Below, piece after piece: positions 1 through 7,543 of a stretch of 64,000 nucleotides of DNA. How positions within the stretch are numbered: the stretch's first letter is position 1; every line of letters starts with the position of its first letter. The stretch spans positions 186,001 through 250,000 of the forward strand of contig FNZT01000003.1 of the NCBI GenBank assembly GCA_900109435.1, given 5' to 3'. The notes beneath the pieces were generated by a model that saw nothing but the letters and a program-made list of their open reading frames with translations, had not been told where the DNA came from and did not search any database. Origin of the DNA: Ruminococcus sp. YRD2003 (GTDB lineage Bacteria; Bacillota; Clostridia; Oscillospirales; Ruminococcaceae). The translations under genes were made by a program, and so were the position numbers.

Positions 1-1
1 C

Positions 2-520
2 AATCGCGAGACTCTCGAAGTTCACTACAAGGGCAAGTCGATATACGACGTCCTCGAAATGACCGTTGACGAAGCAGTTGAATTCTTTGAGCATCTTCCA
101 AAGATAGCCCGCAAACTCAGGACTTTGCAGGAAGTCGGTCTCGGATATATCAGGCTCGGACAGTCGGCAACCACCCTTTCGGGCGGTGAAGCTCAGCGCG
201 TTAAGCTCTCGACGGAGCTATCCAAACGCGCTACGGGACGCACTATCTATATCCTCGACGAGCCCACCACGGGTCTGCATACTGCCGATGTCCACAGGCT
301 CATCGACGTTTTGCAGGAGCTCACCGACCAAGGGAATACGGTCCTTGTTATTGAGCACAACCTCAACGTGATAAAAGTCGCAGACCACATCATCGACCTC
401 GGTCCCGAGGGCGGAGACGGCGGCGGTACTATTGTAGCCGAGGGCACTCCCGAGGAAGTTGCCAAGTGCAAGAGATCCTATACGGGACAATATCTGAAAA
501 AATACCTTTCCGAGAAATAA
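2..520 (+). CDS. uvrA: UvrA, excinuclease ABC subunit A (C-terminal part)
   Basis: The gene enters from the left edge, with an open frame from base 2. UvrA is the DNA-damage sensor of nucleotide excision repair, a dimeric ABC-type ATPase that loads UvrB on lesions in the cytoplasm. Visible are the ABC signature ([15 protein letters not shown]), the Walker B region ([13 protein letters not shown]) and the switch histidine (VIEHNLNVI), which together form the second nucleotide-binding domain, followed by the usual GPEGGDGGG tail. About 170 of the usual ~940 residues are present. The end looks intact, and the stop lies only five bases before the next promoter. No terminator was seen between them. 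Confidence 0.97.
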   Translation, partial: NRETLEVHYKGKSIYDVLEMTVDEAVEFFEHLPKIARKLRTLQEVGLGYIRLGQSATTLSGGEAQRVKLSTELSKRATGRTIYILDEPTTGLHTADVHRLIDVLQELTDQGNTVLVIEHNLNVIKVADHIIDLGPEGGDGGGTIVAEGTPEEVAKCKRSYTGQYLKKYLSEK

Positions 521-525
521 AACTG

Positions 526-554
526 TTGACTTTTGCCGATAGAGGCGGTATAAT
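526..554 (+). promoter_or_regulatory. Sigma-A promoter of the YGPP/radical SAM cassette
   Basis: TTGACT (526-531), a 17-base spacer and TATAAT (549-554) make a near-consensus vegetative promoter directly after uvrA and 33 bases before the first YGPP gene. It suggests the three following genes are transcribed as one unit. No obvious operator palindrome was seen around it. Confidence 0.85.
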
Positions 555-587
555 TAAAATAAGTATAATTGTAAATGGGATGATTAT

Positions 588-950
588 ATGAAGCATACCA
601 AGAAAACTGCATTGACTGCCGCTATGCTGACGGCTGCGATGTCCATGACAGCTGGCATCACGCTGACCTCGTGCTACCCGCAGATAGTCTACGGTCCGCC
701 CGAGTCGTATGAGACTCCGACAAATCCGTCCGAGCCTGCGCCGTCTGCCTACGACCCCTCAACTGAGGAGATACAGGACGTTTACGGTCCGCCGCCCGTC
801 GAGGAAGAGGACACGTCTGCCGCTGTAACTGAGGTAGATGTGCTCCCCGAGGAGACGACCACCGTCACGACCGAGGACAGCACCGATACCACGACTAAGC
901 CCGTCGATATGCAGCTTGTGTATGGTCCGCCAAACGCATTCGGAAACTGA
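588..950 (+). CDS. Small lipoprotein with three YGPP motifs, putative radical SAM substrate
   Basis: A 120-residue secreted lipoprotein. Residues 1-28 form a signal peptide and LTSC (Cys29) is a lipobox, so the mature protein should be anchored on the outer face of the membrane. The rest is low-complexity, rich in Thr, Glu, Asp and Pro, and carries three repeats of the form hydrophobic-YGPP: IVYGPPESY just after the lipobox, DVYGPPPVE in the middle and LVYGPPNAFG at the very C-terminus. It is a paralogue of the next gene: the signal peptides match almost residue for residue and the EIQDVYGPP block is shared at DNA level. Position directly before a radical SAM/SPASM gene suggests the YGPP motifs are modification sites; this is inference. 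The SD is weak (GGGA). A plain cell-surface linker protein is the alternative. Confidence 0.8.
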   Translation: MKHTKKTALTAAMLTAAMSMTAGITLTSCYPQIVYGPPESYETPTNPSEPAPSAYDPSTEEIQDVYGPPPVEEEDTSAAVTEVDVLPEETTTVTTEDSTDTTTKPVDMQLVYGPPNAFGN

Positions 951-970
951 TACGAAAGGAGCCCGACACA

Positions 971-1642
971 ATGAAAAAGACCGACAAGACCGCTCTTACT
1001 GCCGCTGCTTTTGCGGCAGCTCTCAACATCGTACCTATGGGAGCTTCGGCATATGACCCTGCCGAGGAGCAGATACAGGACGTTTACGGTCCGCCCGTAT
1101 ACTTCGAGACAACTACCGCCGAGGAAATGGTGCCTCAGCCCGATTACGGTCCCATGCCCGCATGGACAACTGAGACTACTGCTGTCCAGGAGGAGACAAC
1201 TACAGATGTGACCGAGATAGTTCCTCAGCCTACCTATGGTCCGCCAATACCGACGGGCGATATGAACTTTGACGGTAAGGTCGATACCTTTGACCTCATA
1301 AGTATGAGAAAGCTTTTCTCTAAGACGAATTATTCCGAATACTATGACAGAGCAGCCGACATAAACGAGGATGGAAAGCTTTCTGTTGCCGACCTCGTAT
1401 TGATGAACAGGTATCTGCTCGGCAGGGACAGAGTCATAGGTTCGCCCGAGACTACCGCTGTCGACGAGCCCGACGTCACGACTACCACCGAGACCGAATT
1501 CTTTGCAGTATACGGTCCTCCCTCTTGGTTCGGACTTGAGACGACGACAGCCATAGCTCCCGAGGATCCGATCGAAACAACGGAGACTCGTTTGGATCCC
1601 GTTTACGGACCTCCTTCGTGGTTCGGGAAGGAAGATAAGTAA
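971..1642 (+). CDS. Secreted dockerin protein with five YGP(P) motifs, putative radical SAM substrate
   Basis: A 223-residue exported protein with an AxA-type signal peptidase site after residue 27 (GASA/YDP). YGPP-type motifs occur five times: DVYGPPVYF, PDYGPMPAW, PTYGPPIPT, and two near-identical copies of VYGPPSWFG near the C-terminus. Between motifs three and four (roughly residues 96-157) lies a type I dockerin: GDMNFDGKVDTFDLISM and ADINEDGKLSVADLVLM are the two calcium-binding F-hand repeats. A dockerin docks to cohesins of a cellulosomal scaffoldin, so this product probably sits on the cellulosome or cell surface. No enzymatic domain is visible: it is essentially repeats plus a docking module. 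SD AAAGGAG (955-961) is strong. Its stop overlaps the radical SAM start by one base (TAATG), implying coupled translation. Confidence 0.85.
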   Translation: MKKTDKTALTAAAFAAALNIVPMGASAYDPAEEQIQDVYGPPVYFETTTAEEMVPQPDYGPMPAWTTETTAVQEETTTDVTEIVPQPTYGPPIPTGDMNFDGKVDTFDLISMRKLFSKTNYSEYYDRAADINEDGKLSVADLVLMNRYLLGRDRVIGSPETTAVDEPDVTTTTETEFFAVYGPPSWFGLETTTAIAPEDPIETTETRLDPVYGPPSWFGKEDK

Positions 1643-2715
1643 TGCTTGACATAAATATAAAAAAGGACAATATGAAGACCCTTGAGGCATACCGTGCAGG
1701 ACTTATGGTCAAGCCCATGCTTCGCAACCTCTTCCTCGAACTGACTGTTCGCTGCAATGAGCGCTGTCTCCACTGCGGAAGCAGCTGCGGCGACGTTTCA
1801 AGTGAGGAGCTCACTGCTGCTCAGTATGCGAAATTCCTCGCTGAGGTAAAGGGTGACTTCGGTACTGAGAAGAAAATGCTCTGCATAACAGGAGGAGAGC
1901 CTCTCCTTAGGAGCGACTTCTTCGATATTATGGCGAACGCACATGAGCTCGGCTTCAAGTGGGGAATGACCAGCAACGGCACCCTTATCGACGAGCACGT
2001 CGCTAAAGAGCTGAAGCGTGTCGGTATGAATACAATATCCATAAGCATTGACGGTGTTGAGGAGACTCACGACGCATTCCGCCGCACTCCTGGAGGCTGG
2101 AAAAAGGCTATGAACGGGCTTGAATGCCTTATCCGCGAGGGCGGTTTCCAAGGCATTCAGGCGACGACGGTCGTGACTCATCAGAATATCGGACAGCTTG
2201 ACGAGCTATACAAGATATTCAACGAAATGGACATCGACTCTTGGCGTATCATCAATATGGAGCCTGTCGGACGTGCAAAACAGCATCCCGAGCTTGTGCT
2301 CACTCCCGATGATTACCGCTATATGTTCGAGTATATACGAAATATGAGAATGAAGGGCGAGCCTGTTACCTATGGGTGCAGCCATTATCTCGGTATGGAG
2401 TATGAGCGCGAAGTGCGCGACTGGTACTTCATTTGCACCGCAGGTACATACATCGCGAGTATCATGGCTAACGGCGATATCACTGCCTGTCTCGACATCG
2501 AGCGACGTCCCGAGTTCATACAGGGAAATATCCTCCGTGACCGCTTCAAGGACGTGTGGGAGAACGGCTTCAAGATCTTCCGCAAGAACCTCTGCGACGA
2601 AAACGAGAAGTGCTCGGCGTGCTCAGAGAAAGACCGCTGTCACGGAGATTCCTATCATAGCTGGGACTTCGATAAGCATGAGCCGCAGGTTTGCTTCAAA
2701 GATATTCTGTTCTAA
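1642..2715 (+). CDS. Radical SAM/SPASM maturase-like enzyme
   Basis: A 357-residue radical SAM enzyme. CNERCLHC (Cys38, Cys42, Cys45) binds the catalytic [4Fe-4S] cluster, ITGGEPLL is the SAM-binding GGE-type motif, and the C-terminus has a SPASM-like cysteine set (CTAG, ACLD, CSAC, RCHGDS, VCF) for auxiliary Fe-S clusters. SPASM enzymes typically modify peptides or proteins made from neighbouring genes. The LTVRCNERCLHCGSSC stretch resembles the 'rSAM/lipoprotein' family known mainly from Bacteroidetes, whose partner is also a small lipoprotein with Tyr-Gly-Pro-like motifs; this is from memory, not a search. Start uncertain: ATG 1642 overlaps the upstream stop and has GGAAGGA ahead; ATG 1672 with AAAAGGA is also plausible. 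No peptidase or exporter gene follows, consistent with Sec-exported substrates. Confidence 0.9.
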   Translation: MLDINIKKDNMKTLEAYRAGLMVKPMLRNLFLELTVRCNERCLHCGSSCGDVSSEELTAAQYAKFLAEVKGDFGTEKKMLCITGGEPLLRSDFFDIMANAHELGFKWGMTSNGTLIDEHVAKELKRVGMNTISISIDGVEETHDAFRRTPGGWKKAMNGLECLIREGGFQGIQATTVVTHQNIGQLDELYKIFNEMDIDSWRIINMEPVGRAKQHPELVLTPDDYRYMFEYIRNMRMKGEPVTYGCSHYLGMEYEREVRDWYFICTAGTYIASIMANGDITACLDIERRPEFIQGNILRDRFKDVWENGFKIFRKNLCDENEKCSACSEKDRCHGDSYHSWDFDKHEPQVCFKDILF

Positions 2716-2721
2716 CATAAA

Positions 2722-2747
2722 AAGGAGGCGTAAAGCCTCCCTTTTTT
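2722..2747. terminator. Bidirectional intrinsic terminator
   Basis: GGAGGC (2724-2729) pairs with GCCTCC (2735-2740) around a short loop, flanked by A-rich sequence on the left and six Ts on the right. It can end the radical SAM cassette on the plus strand and the convergent pseudogene on the minus strand. Confidence 0.85.
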
Positions 2748-3437
2748 ATGTGTATGTATTGATAATGTTTAGCGTGAGGTCGTAGCGCGTAGTGTCGCTT
2801 GAACACCCCGAAACAATAATAACATACGTTTTGCCGTTTTTCTTGAAAGAAGATATCAGACAGGTTCCCGCGTCTGCTGTCGTACCTGTCTTTACTCCCG
2901 TCGCATCGGCGCGATAGTATTTGCTCGAGGTGTCAAGCAGGTAATTAGTGCTTTTCCAGTTGAAGGTCTGTCCCGAAGCTATCGTAACACGCTTTTGCGC
3001 CGTGGAAGTGATCTCCCGTATTGTCGGCACAGTCAAACAGTAGCGAGTGAGCTTTAGCAAATCAGCCGCAGTCGTATACAGACCGCTCTGGTCGTAGCCG
3101 TCAGGATTGTTGAAGTTGCTTTCTGTCATACCGAGCTCCGCCGCGAATTGGTTCATCATCTTGCAGAAGCAGTAAGCAGTTTCGTAAAGCTTGCAGGCGA
3201 AATACACGTATGAATATCGTGATAGTTAATGAGCTTTTCTTCGTCAAGGTCATAAAGCAGATAAGTCTTGCTCCTGTAGTAAGTGTTGTACGAAGCCGAA
3301 GAATTGCAGCTCTCAATAATATAGTCAGCAAGCCGCTTGAATGTATTCGTAGAGATGTAGGAATAGTAGGCAAGAACAGTTGAAGCGTCGCTCGCGTCGA
3401 TGATACCGTCGTTGTTTACGAAAGTCCCGATATGCAT
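2746..3437 (-). pseudogene. Decayed dockerin-D-alanyl-D-alanine carboxypeptidase (peptidase S11)
   Basis: Two frames carry pieces of one protein. The upstream frame (3437-3156) begins with half a dockerin (VNNDGIIDASDASTVLAYY) and reaches the S11 nucleophile motif PASFTKLL (SxxK). Then the frame changes, and the second frame (to 2746) continues with FAAELGMTESNF, NPDGYDQ and the KTG motif (GVKTGTT) of a penicillin-binding-protein-type carboxypeptidase. About 80-100 residues, including the SxN region, that normally separate these motifs are missing, so an internal deletion plus frameshift is likely. A 7-base tandem repeat (ACTGCTT twice) lies at the junction. The 5' end is also lost: an in-frame TAG stands three codons before the first ATG and no signal peptide remains. 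The ancestor would have trimmed peptidoglycan peptides while attached to a cellulosome. Confidence 0.75.
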
Positions 3438-3475
3438 AGCAGACTAAGCAGAAAACAAATTATTGTTTAGCCATA

Positions 3476-3814
3476 TCAGGTATTCTTATCGACCGTGTGG
3501 AACTTCTTGAGATTGCCTATTTTTTCGTTGCGCTCGTCGAGCACCTTTTCAACGTCGGACCACTCGAGTCCCTGATTCGCACAAAGCACCATTACGTGAT
3601 AGAGCAGGTCGTTAATTTCGTTCATGAGCTCGTTATTGTCGCCGTTCTTGGCAGCTATAACGGTCTCGGTAGCTTCCTCGCCGACCTTCTTGCATATCTT
3701 GTCCACGCCCTTGTCGAAGAGGTAGCAGGTGTAGGAATTCTCGGCAGCAGTACCGTTCTCGAACTGCTTTTTTCTCTCCTTGATAACTTCAAATATTTCC
3801 TCGTAAACTGTCAT
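3476..3814 (-). CDS. hisE: Phosphoribosyl-ATP pyrophosphatase
   Basis: HisE hydrolyses phosphoribosyl-ATP to phosphoribosyl-AMP, step two of histidine biosynthesis. The 112-residue all-alpha MazG-like protein shows KKVGEEATETVIAAKN and NEINDLLYHVMVL, the metal-binding Glu/Asp helices of the family. It is the last gene of the his operon, three bases after hisI, with which it is fused in many other bacteria; here they are separate. Length is normal. Confidence 0.96.
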   Translation of the reverse strand: MTVYEEIFEVIKERKKQFENGTAAENSYTCYLFDKGVDKICKKVGEEATETVIAAKNGDNNELMNEINDLLYHVMVLCANQGLEWSDVEKVLDERNEKIGNLKKFHTVDKNT

Positions 3815-3817
3815 TTT

Positions 3818-4162
3818 TCATTCCTCCGTATTGTAAATTTCATTGAAGAAGCAGCTATAGCTTCCCGTGTGGCAGGCAACTCCCGTCTGCTCGACGTTGA
3901 CAAGCAGCGTGTCGTTGTCGCAGTCTCCATAAATGGATACGACCTTCTGAACGTGACCGCTCGTCGCGCCCTTGTTCCAGTATTCCTGTCTTGACCTGCT
4001 CCAGAACCACGTATAACCTGTTTCGAGAGTCTTTCTGAGACTCTCTTTGTTCATATATGCGAGCATGAGAACAGTTTTTGTGTTGACCTCGTAGCATATC
4101 GCGGGGATAAGCTCGCCTTTGACGAAAAACTTATCGAGGTCGTTGATGTCTATTTTTATCAT
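3818..4162 (-). CDS. hisI: Phosphoribosyl-AMP cyclohydrolase
   Basis: HisI opens the adenine ring of phosphoribosyl-AMP, step three of histidine synthesis. Visible family motifs are [26 protein letters not shown] (metal-binding Asp/Cys) and [12 protein letters not shown] (zinc-binding Cys/His). A longer frame exists, but the ATG at 4162 is chosen because AAAGGAG sits five bases before it and family proteins start near [13 protein letters not shown]; this gives 114 residues. A 60-base gap separates it from the upstream GNAT gene. Confidence 0.96.
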   Translation of the reverse strand: MIKIDINDLDKFFVKGELIPAICYEVNTKTVLMLAYMNKESLRKTLETGYTWFWSRSRQEYWNKGATSGHVQKVVSIYGDCDNDTLLVNVEQTGVACHTGSYSCFFNEIYNTEE

Positions 4163-4222
4163 TTTTACTCCTTTGAGCACCGCTCAATCATATAGTCAGA
4201 TTTTTCTGCGCGGACATTTCAC

Positions 4223-4624
4223 TCACGTCCACAGCGAGGTGATGAACATCGGCGAGGCATCGTCCGCTTTCTTGAAGCCGCAGTTTTCGTAAAAGTGCAG
4301 CTCTTCATTGTAGGCGATGACTGCCACGCGGAGGTAGTCCCTGTAGTGCTTCTTCATCATGTCGACGAGCGTGCGTCCGACTGTCTGACCGTGGTAATCG
4401 GGGTCAACCAGCAGATAGTGGACGTAGGCATTCATTATTCCGTCGTCCATTGCGCATATCATGCCGATTAGCTTTTCGCTGTCCCACGCGCTGTAGACCG
4501 TGCGGAAGTTCTGCATCGCGACCTTCAGCTTCTCGGGGAAGTGACCGCTCGACCACTCGACCGAAAGAAAGAGGCGCTTGAGCTCATGCTCCGTGAAATC
4601 ATGTGTGTCTCTGTACTCAATCAT
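4223..4624 (-). CDS. GNAT family N-acetyltransferase
   Basis: A 133-residue single-domain GNAT protein that should transfer an acetyl group from acetyl-CoA to an amine. The acetyl-CoA pyrophosphate-binding motif is seen as DPDYHGQTVGRTLVDMM (Q/RxxGxG/A type), followed by VAVIAYNEELHFYENCGFKKAD, the typical C-terminal strand and helix. The start overlaps the end of the cytidine deaminase gene by eight bases, so it is translated with the his operon. The substrate is unknown; there is no reason to link it to histidine beyond position. Confidence 0.85.
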   Translation of the reverse strand: MIEYRDTHDFTEHELKRLFLSVEWSSGHFPEKLKVAMQNFRTVYSAWDSEKLIGMICAMDDGIMNAYVHYLLVDPDYHGQTVGRTLVDMMKKHYRDYLRVAVIAYNEELHFYENCGFKKADDASPMFITSLWT

Positions 4625-5018
4625 AGTCTATCCACCATTCGGGGGTTATCTCCCCGAGAGTTATAGTTTTGCCCGTGCGGTAGTCGAGCATAATCTCGAT
4701 ATCCTTGTAGCTCGTGGGCATGAGCTGTACCATCAACTCGCGGCAGGCTCCGCAGGGAGCTCCCTTGCCCTCGATAGGTGCGATACACAGCACCCTCGCT
4801 ATTTCGTGCTCACCGTTTGTTATCATGTTGAAGATAGCATTTCTCTCGGCGCATATGCCGAGGGTAGAGCAGGTGTCGATACAGACGCCCGTGTATATCC
4901 TGCCTGATTTGCTCAGCACTGCCGCAGATACCTCTCCCGCCGAGACAAATTCCGATATCTGTCTCGCGTTGAGCACTGCCTTAGCCGCCGTATACATTTC
5001 TTCCCATATCTTGTCCAT
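4617..5018 (-). CDS. Cytidine deaminase family protein
   Basis: A 133-residue zinc deaminase. CAERNAIF (the HAE/CAE motif with catalytic Glu) and PCGACRELM (PCxxC) supply the zinc ligands and proton shuttle. The family includes cytidine deaminase of pyrimidine salvage and blasticidin-S deaminase; the sequence alone does not separate them, although the tetrameric bacterial Cdd length fits. It lies between hisF and a GNAT gene, three bases after hisF, as a passenger in the his operon. Confidence 0.85.
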   Translation of the reverse strand: MDKIWEEMYTAAKAVLNARQISEFVSAGEVSAAVLSKSGRIYTGVCIDTCSTLGICAERNAIFNMITNGEHEIARVLCIAPIEGKGAPCGACRELMVQLMPTSYKDIEIMLDYRTGKTITLGEITPEWWIDYD

Positions 5019-5021
5019 AGC

Positions 5022-5777
5022 TTACCTCACGATAACGCCCTTGCCGCGGCAGTAGTCCTTGACCTCGCCTACGGTGAGCTCCTTGAAGTGAAAGAGCGAA
5101 GCCGCAAGAGCAGCGGTAGCTCCTGTTTTCTCGAAAACTTCATAGAAATCGTTTATCTTGCCTGCGCCGCCGCTCGCGATAACGGGAATGGAGCAGTTGT
5201 CGCATACGGCTCTCAGCATGGGGATATCGAAGCCCTCCTTTGTGCCGTCTGCGTCGATGGAGTTGAGGCATATCTCCCCCGCTCCGAGCTTTTCAATGGT
5301 GTGTACCCAGTCGATGAGGTCGAGCCCCATATCTACTCTGCCGCCGTTTATGTAAACTGTCCACTTGTTGTCGGCGATCTTCTTGGCGTCTATACCGACG
5401 CATATGCACTGGCTTCCGAAGATATCGGCGCCGTCCTTTACGAGCTGAGGATTCTTCACAGCCTGAGAGTTCACCGAGACCTTGTCGGCTCCCGCGCGAA
5501 GAGCCTCGCGGATGTCGTCAACAGTCTTGATACCGCCTCCGACTGTTAGGGGCACAAAAACCTTCTTCGCAGTTTCGCGGACAACGTCGAGGAAGACTCC
5601 CCTGCCCTCGAAAGATGCGGTTATATCGTAGAAAACTATCTCGTCCGCACCTTGCTTATTGTATTCTTCGGCGCACTCGACGGGGTCGCCTACGTCGCGG
5701 ACTCCTTCAAAATTAACGCCCTTAACTACCTTGCCGTTGCGAACGTCAAGGCACGGGATTATTCTTTTTGCAAGCAT
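5022..5777 (-). CDS. hisF: Imidazole glycerol phosphate synthase, cyclase subunit
   Basis: HisF uses ammonia made by HisH to convert PRFAR to imidazole glycerol phosphate and AICAR. The (beta/alpha)8 barrel is recognisable from [23 protein letters not shown] (with catalytic Asp11), [21 protein letters not shown] and VIASGGAG phosphate-binding loops. The start at 5777 is chosen over upstream codons because AAAGGTGG lies nine bases ahead and this is the conserved N-terminus. It overlaps the GNAT stop by one base (TAATG). Length 251 is normal. Confidence 0.97.
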   Translation of the reverse strand: MLAKRIIPCLDVRNGKVVKGVNFEGVRDVGDPVECAEEYNKQGADEIVFYDITASFEGRGVFLDVVRETAKKVFVPLTVGGGIKTVDDIREALRAGADKVSVNSQAVKNPQLVKDGADIFGSQCICVGIDAKKIADNKWTVYINGGRVDMGLDLIDWVHTIEKLGAGEICLNSIDADGTKEGFDIPMLRAVCDNCSIPVIASGGAGKINDFYEVFEKTGATAALAASLFHFKELTVGEVKDYCRGKGVIVR

Positions 5778-6298
5778 TATATACCACCTTTCTCTATGGT
5801 CATATGACATCTGTCCCATACTTCGTTATCGTATCTGAATGCACCCTCGTCCCTACCGTACTCCTTGAATCCCACGCTCTCATAGCAGCGTTTTGCACCT
5901 GTATTGACCGAAAGGACACACAAATTTACTCTTTCAGCACCTGTGAACTCAAACGCATATCGAACCGCAAGTCTGAGCATTATTCTGCCAAGTCCCCTGC
6001 CGCGCATTGAAGGATCGACCATTACGAACTTTAACATTCCCTCATTTGATCCTGTATTAACGGAATAACAGAAGAATCCGACAGGTACACCGTTGATATC
6101 CGTTGCCACAAAGGGAGTGTCGCCGCAGTTTTCTGCTATATCTTCAAGCATTCTGACGAAGTCCTCACGTTCTATCGGGAACTTTGTCCTTCCTGCACAC
6201 CACATAGCGTGTTCACGCGGCTGAGTTATCCATTTGCTTATTATTTCAAAATCACGGCAGAGGATAAACGGGCGCAGTCTGAGTTCATTTTCCGGCAT
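5777..6298 (-). CDS. GNAT family N-acetyltransferase
   Basis: A 173-residue GNAT protein. The acetyl-CoA loop is seen in [19 protein letters not shown], and [23 protein letters not shown] is the usual C-terminal segment, as in RimI/RimJ-type enzymes. The substrate cannot be told. It is embedded in the his operon: it overlaps hisA by 14 bases and hisF by one, so it is surely cotranscribed. It is unrelated in detail to the other GNAT at 4223-4624. Confidence 0.85.
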   Translation of the reverse strand: MPENELRLRPFILCRDFEIISKWITQPREHAMWCAGRTKFPIEREDFVRMLEDIAENCGDTPFVATDINGVPVGFFCYSVNTGSNEGMLKFVMVDPSMRGRGLGRIMLRLAVRYAFEFTGAERVNLCVLSVNTGAKRCYESVGFKEYGRDEGAFRYDNEVWDRCHMTIEKGGI

Positions 6299-7010
6299 AT
6301 TCTATTGCCTCTTTAAGATCCAGAGTTCCCTTGTATATGGACTTTCCGCAGATAGTACCGTAAAGTCCCATTTCCTTGCAGGCGATAATGTCGTCCATAG
6401 TGTGGACTCCGCCGCTCGCAACGATATTAGCTCTGCCCTCGGTAGCATCAGCCAGCTTTTTGAGCTGCTCGCGATTCACGCCCGAGAGCGTGCCGTCTTT
6501 GGAAATATCGGTGAAAATGAAGTACCTGACACCTGCCTCGATCATCTTGTTTGCAAGATCGATGTAGTGGACATCCGAGCTTTCCAGCCAGCCCTCGGTC
6601 GCTACCATTTCATTCATGGCGTCTATCCCAACGACCACTTTTTCGCTGCCGAACTTCTCAACAGCATCACAGACAAGCTTCGGGTTTTTAAGTGCAACCG
6701 AACCGAGTATCACTCTCGTGATGCCCATATCGAGGTACTCTTTTATCGTTTCGAGACTGCGTATGCCGCCGCCGAGCTCGACTTTTAAATTAGTTTTCTC
6801 GGCAACGTCTGTATATATCTTCGTGTTGACAGGTCTGCCCTCTTTAGCTCCGTCGAGGTCTACCATGTGTATCCACTCAGCACCTGCCGCCTCGAAGCTT
6901 CTTGCAGTTTCAAGGTAGTCGGAAGCCACCTTTTCAACGGTATTGAAATCGCCTTTGAAAAGACGCACGCAGTTGCCGTCCTTAATGTCTATTGCAGGGA
7001 AAATAATCAT
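6285..7010 (-). CDS. hisA: ProFAR isomerase (1-(5-phosphoribosyl)-5-[(5-phosphoribosylamino)methylideneamino]imidazole-4-carboxamide isomerase)
   Basis: HisA carries out the Amadori rearrangement of ProFAR to PRFAR, supplying HisF/HisH. FPAIDIKDGNCVRL with the catalytic Asp, ELGGGIRSLETI, VILGSVALKNP and VASGGVHTMDDI are the conserved barrel loops. The start at 7010 gives the conserved MIIFPAIDI terminus and makes an ATGA overlap with the flavodoxin-like gene stop, replacing a 22-codon longer reading. Length 241 is normal. Confidence 0.97.
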   Translation of the reverse strand: MIIFPAIDIKDGNCVRLFKGDFNTVEKVASDYLETARSFEAAGAEWIHMVDLDGAKEGRPVNTKIYTDVAEKTNLKVELGGGIRSLETIKEYLDMGITRVILGSVALKNPKLVCDAVEKFGSEKVVVGIDAMNEMVATEGWLESSDVHYIDLANKMIEAGVRYFIFTDISKDGTLSGVNREQLKKLADATEGRANIVASGGVHTMDDIIACKEMGLYGTICGKSIYKGTLDLKEAIEYAGK

Positions 7011-7543
7011 GACTTTTCTCCATTTCCGAGCTCTGCAAACAGCGGCTCGAGGTAATCTTTTTTCGTCCAGTCGCACTTCCGACCCTTCGCTTCAACAACG
7101 AGCTTCGCCCATGATCTCAGCTCAGACGGGTCCTTTTTTTCGAGTGATCTTACGAACATCTTGCACATTGTCTTATCGGTAAAATTCATGTTTTCGATGT
7201 CCCACATCCCCTGAAAATAGAAGCACGGGATCTTTGCGAGCTCTCCGCCCAGATTCTTGTTTTTTATGATTTCAAGCATTTCGTCATCGCTCGGAGATGC
7301 TCCGCAGCAAAAAACAATGATATGCTTGTTTTTCAGCGCATCGTAGTTCTTTTTCAGGAATGAGATACCGGCGATGGACGAATAATACAGGCCTCCTCCG
7401 ATGATGATGGTGTCGTACTTTTCGACCTCATTGATTTTTGCGTTTTTGGTATCGACCACCTTGAAGCCTGTCTCCTGTGATATCCATTCCGCATATTTTG
7501 CGGAAGCGCCGTACTTGGAACGGCAAAGAATTATTCCACTCAT
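7007..7543 (-). CDS. Flavodoxin-domain protein
   Basis: A 178-residue protein with a flavodoxin-like fold. The N-terminus GIILCRSKYGASAKYAEWI matches the FMN phosphate-binding loop of HemG/flavodoxin-type proteins, and YDTIIIGGGLYYSSI and HIIVFCCGAS are the next strands. It probably binds FMN and carries electrons or acts as an NAD(P)H-dependent oxidoreductase; the partner is unknown. It lies between a P-loop kinase-like gene (stop-start overlap of one base) and hisA (four-base overlap) and must be cotranscribed with histidine genes. Confidence 0.8.
   Translation of the reverse strand: MSGIILCRSKYGASAKYAEWISQETGFKVVDTKNAKINEVEKYDTIIIGGGLYYSSIAGISFLKKNYDALKNKHIIVFCCGASPSDDEMLEIIKNKNLGGELAKIPCFYFQGMWDIENMNFTDKTMCKMFVRSLEKKDPSELRSWAKLVVEAKGRKCDWTKKDYLEPLFAELGNGEKS

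Noticed and set aside
782..1690. 302-codon open frame on the minus strand antisense to the YGPP genes
   Set aside because: It is the mirror of low-complexity Thr/Glu/Pro codons, has no SD or family resemblance, and the plus strand has signal peptides, a dockerin and a promoter.
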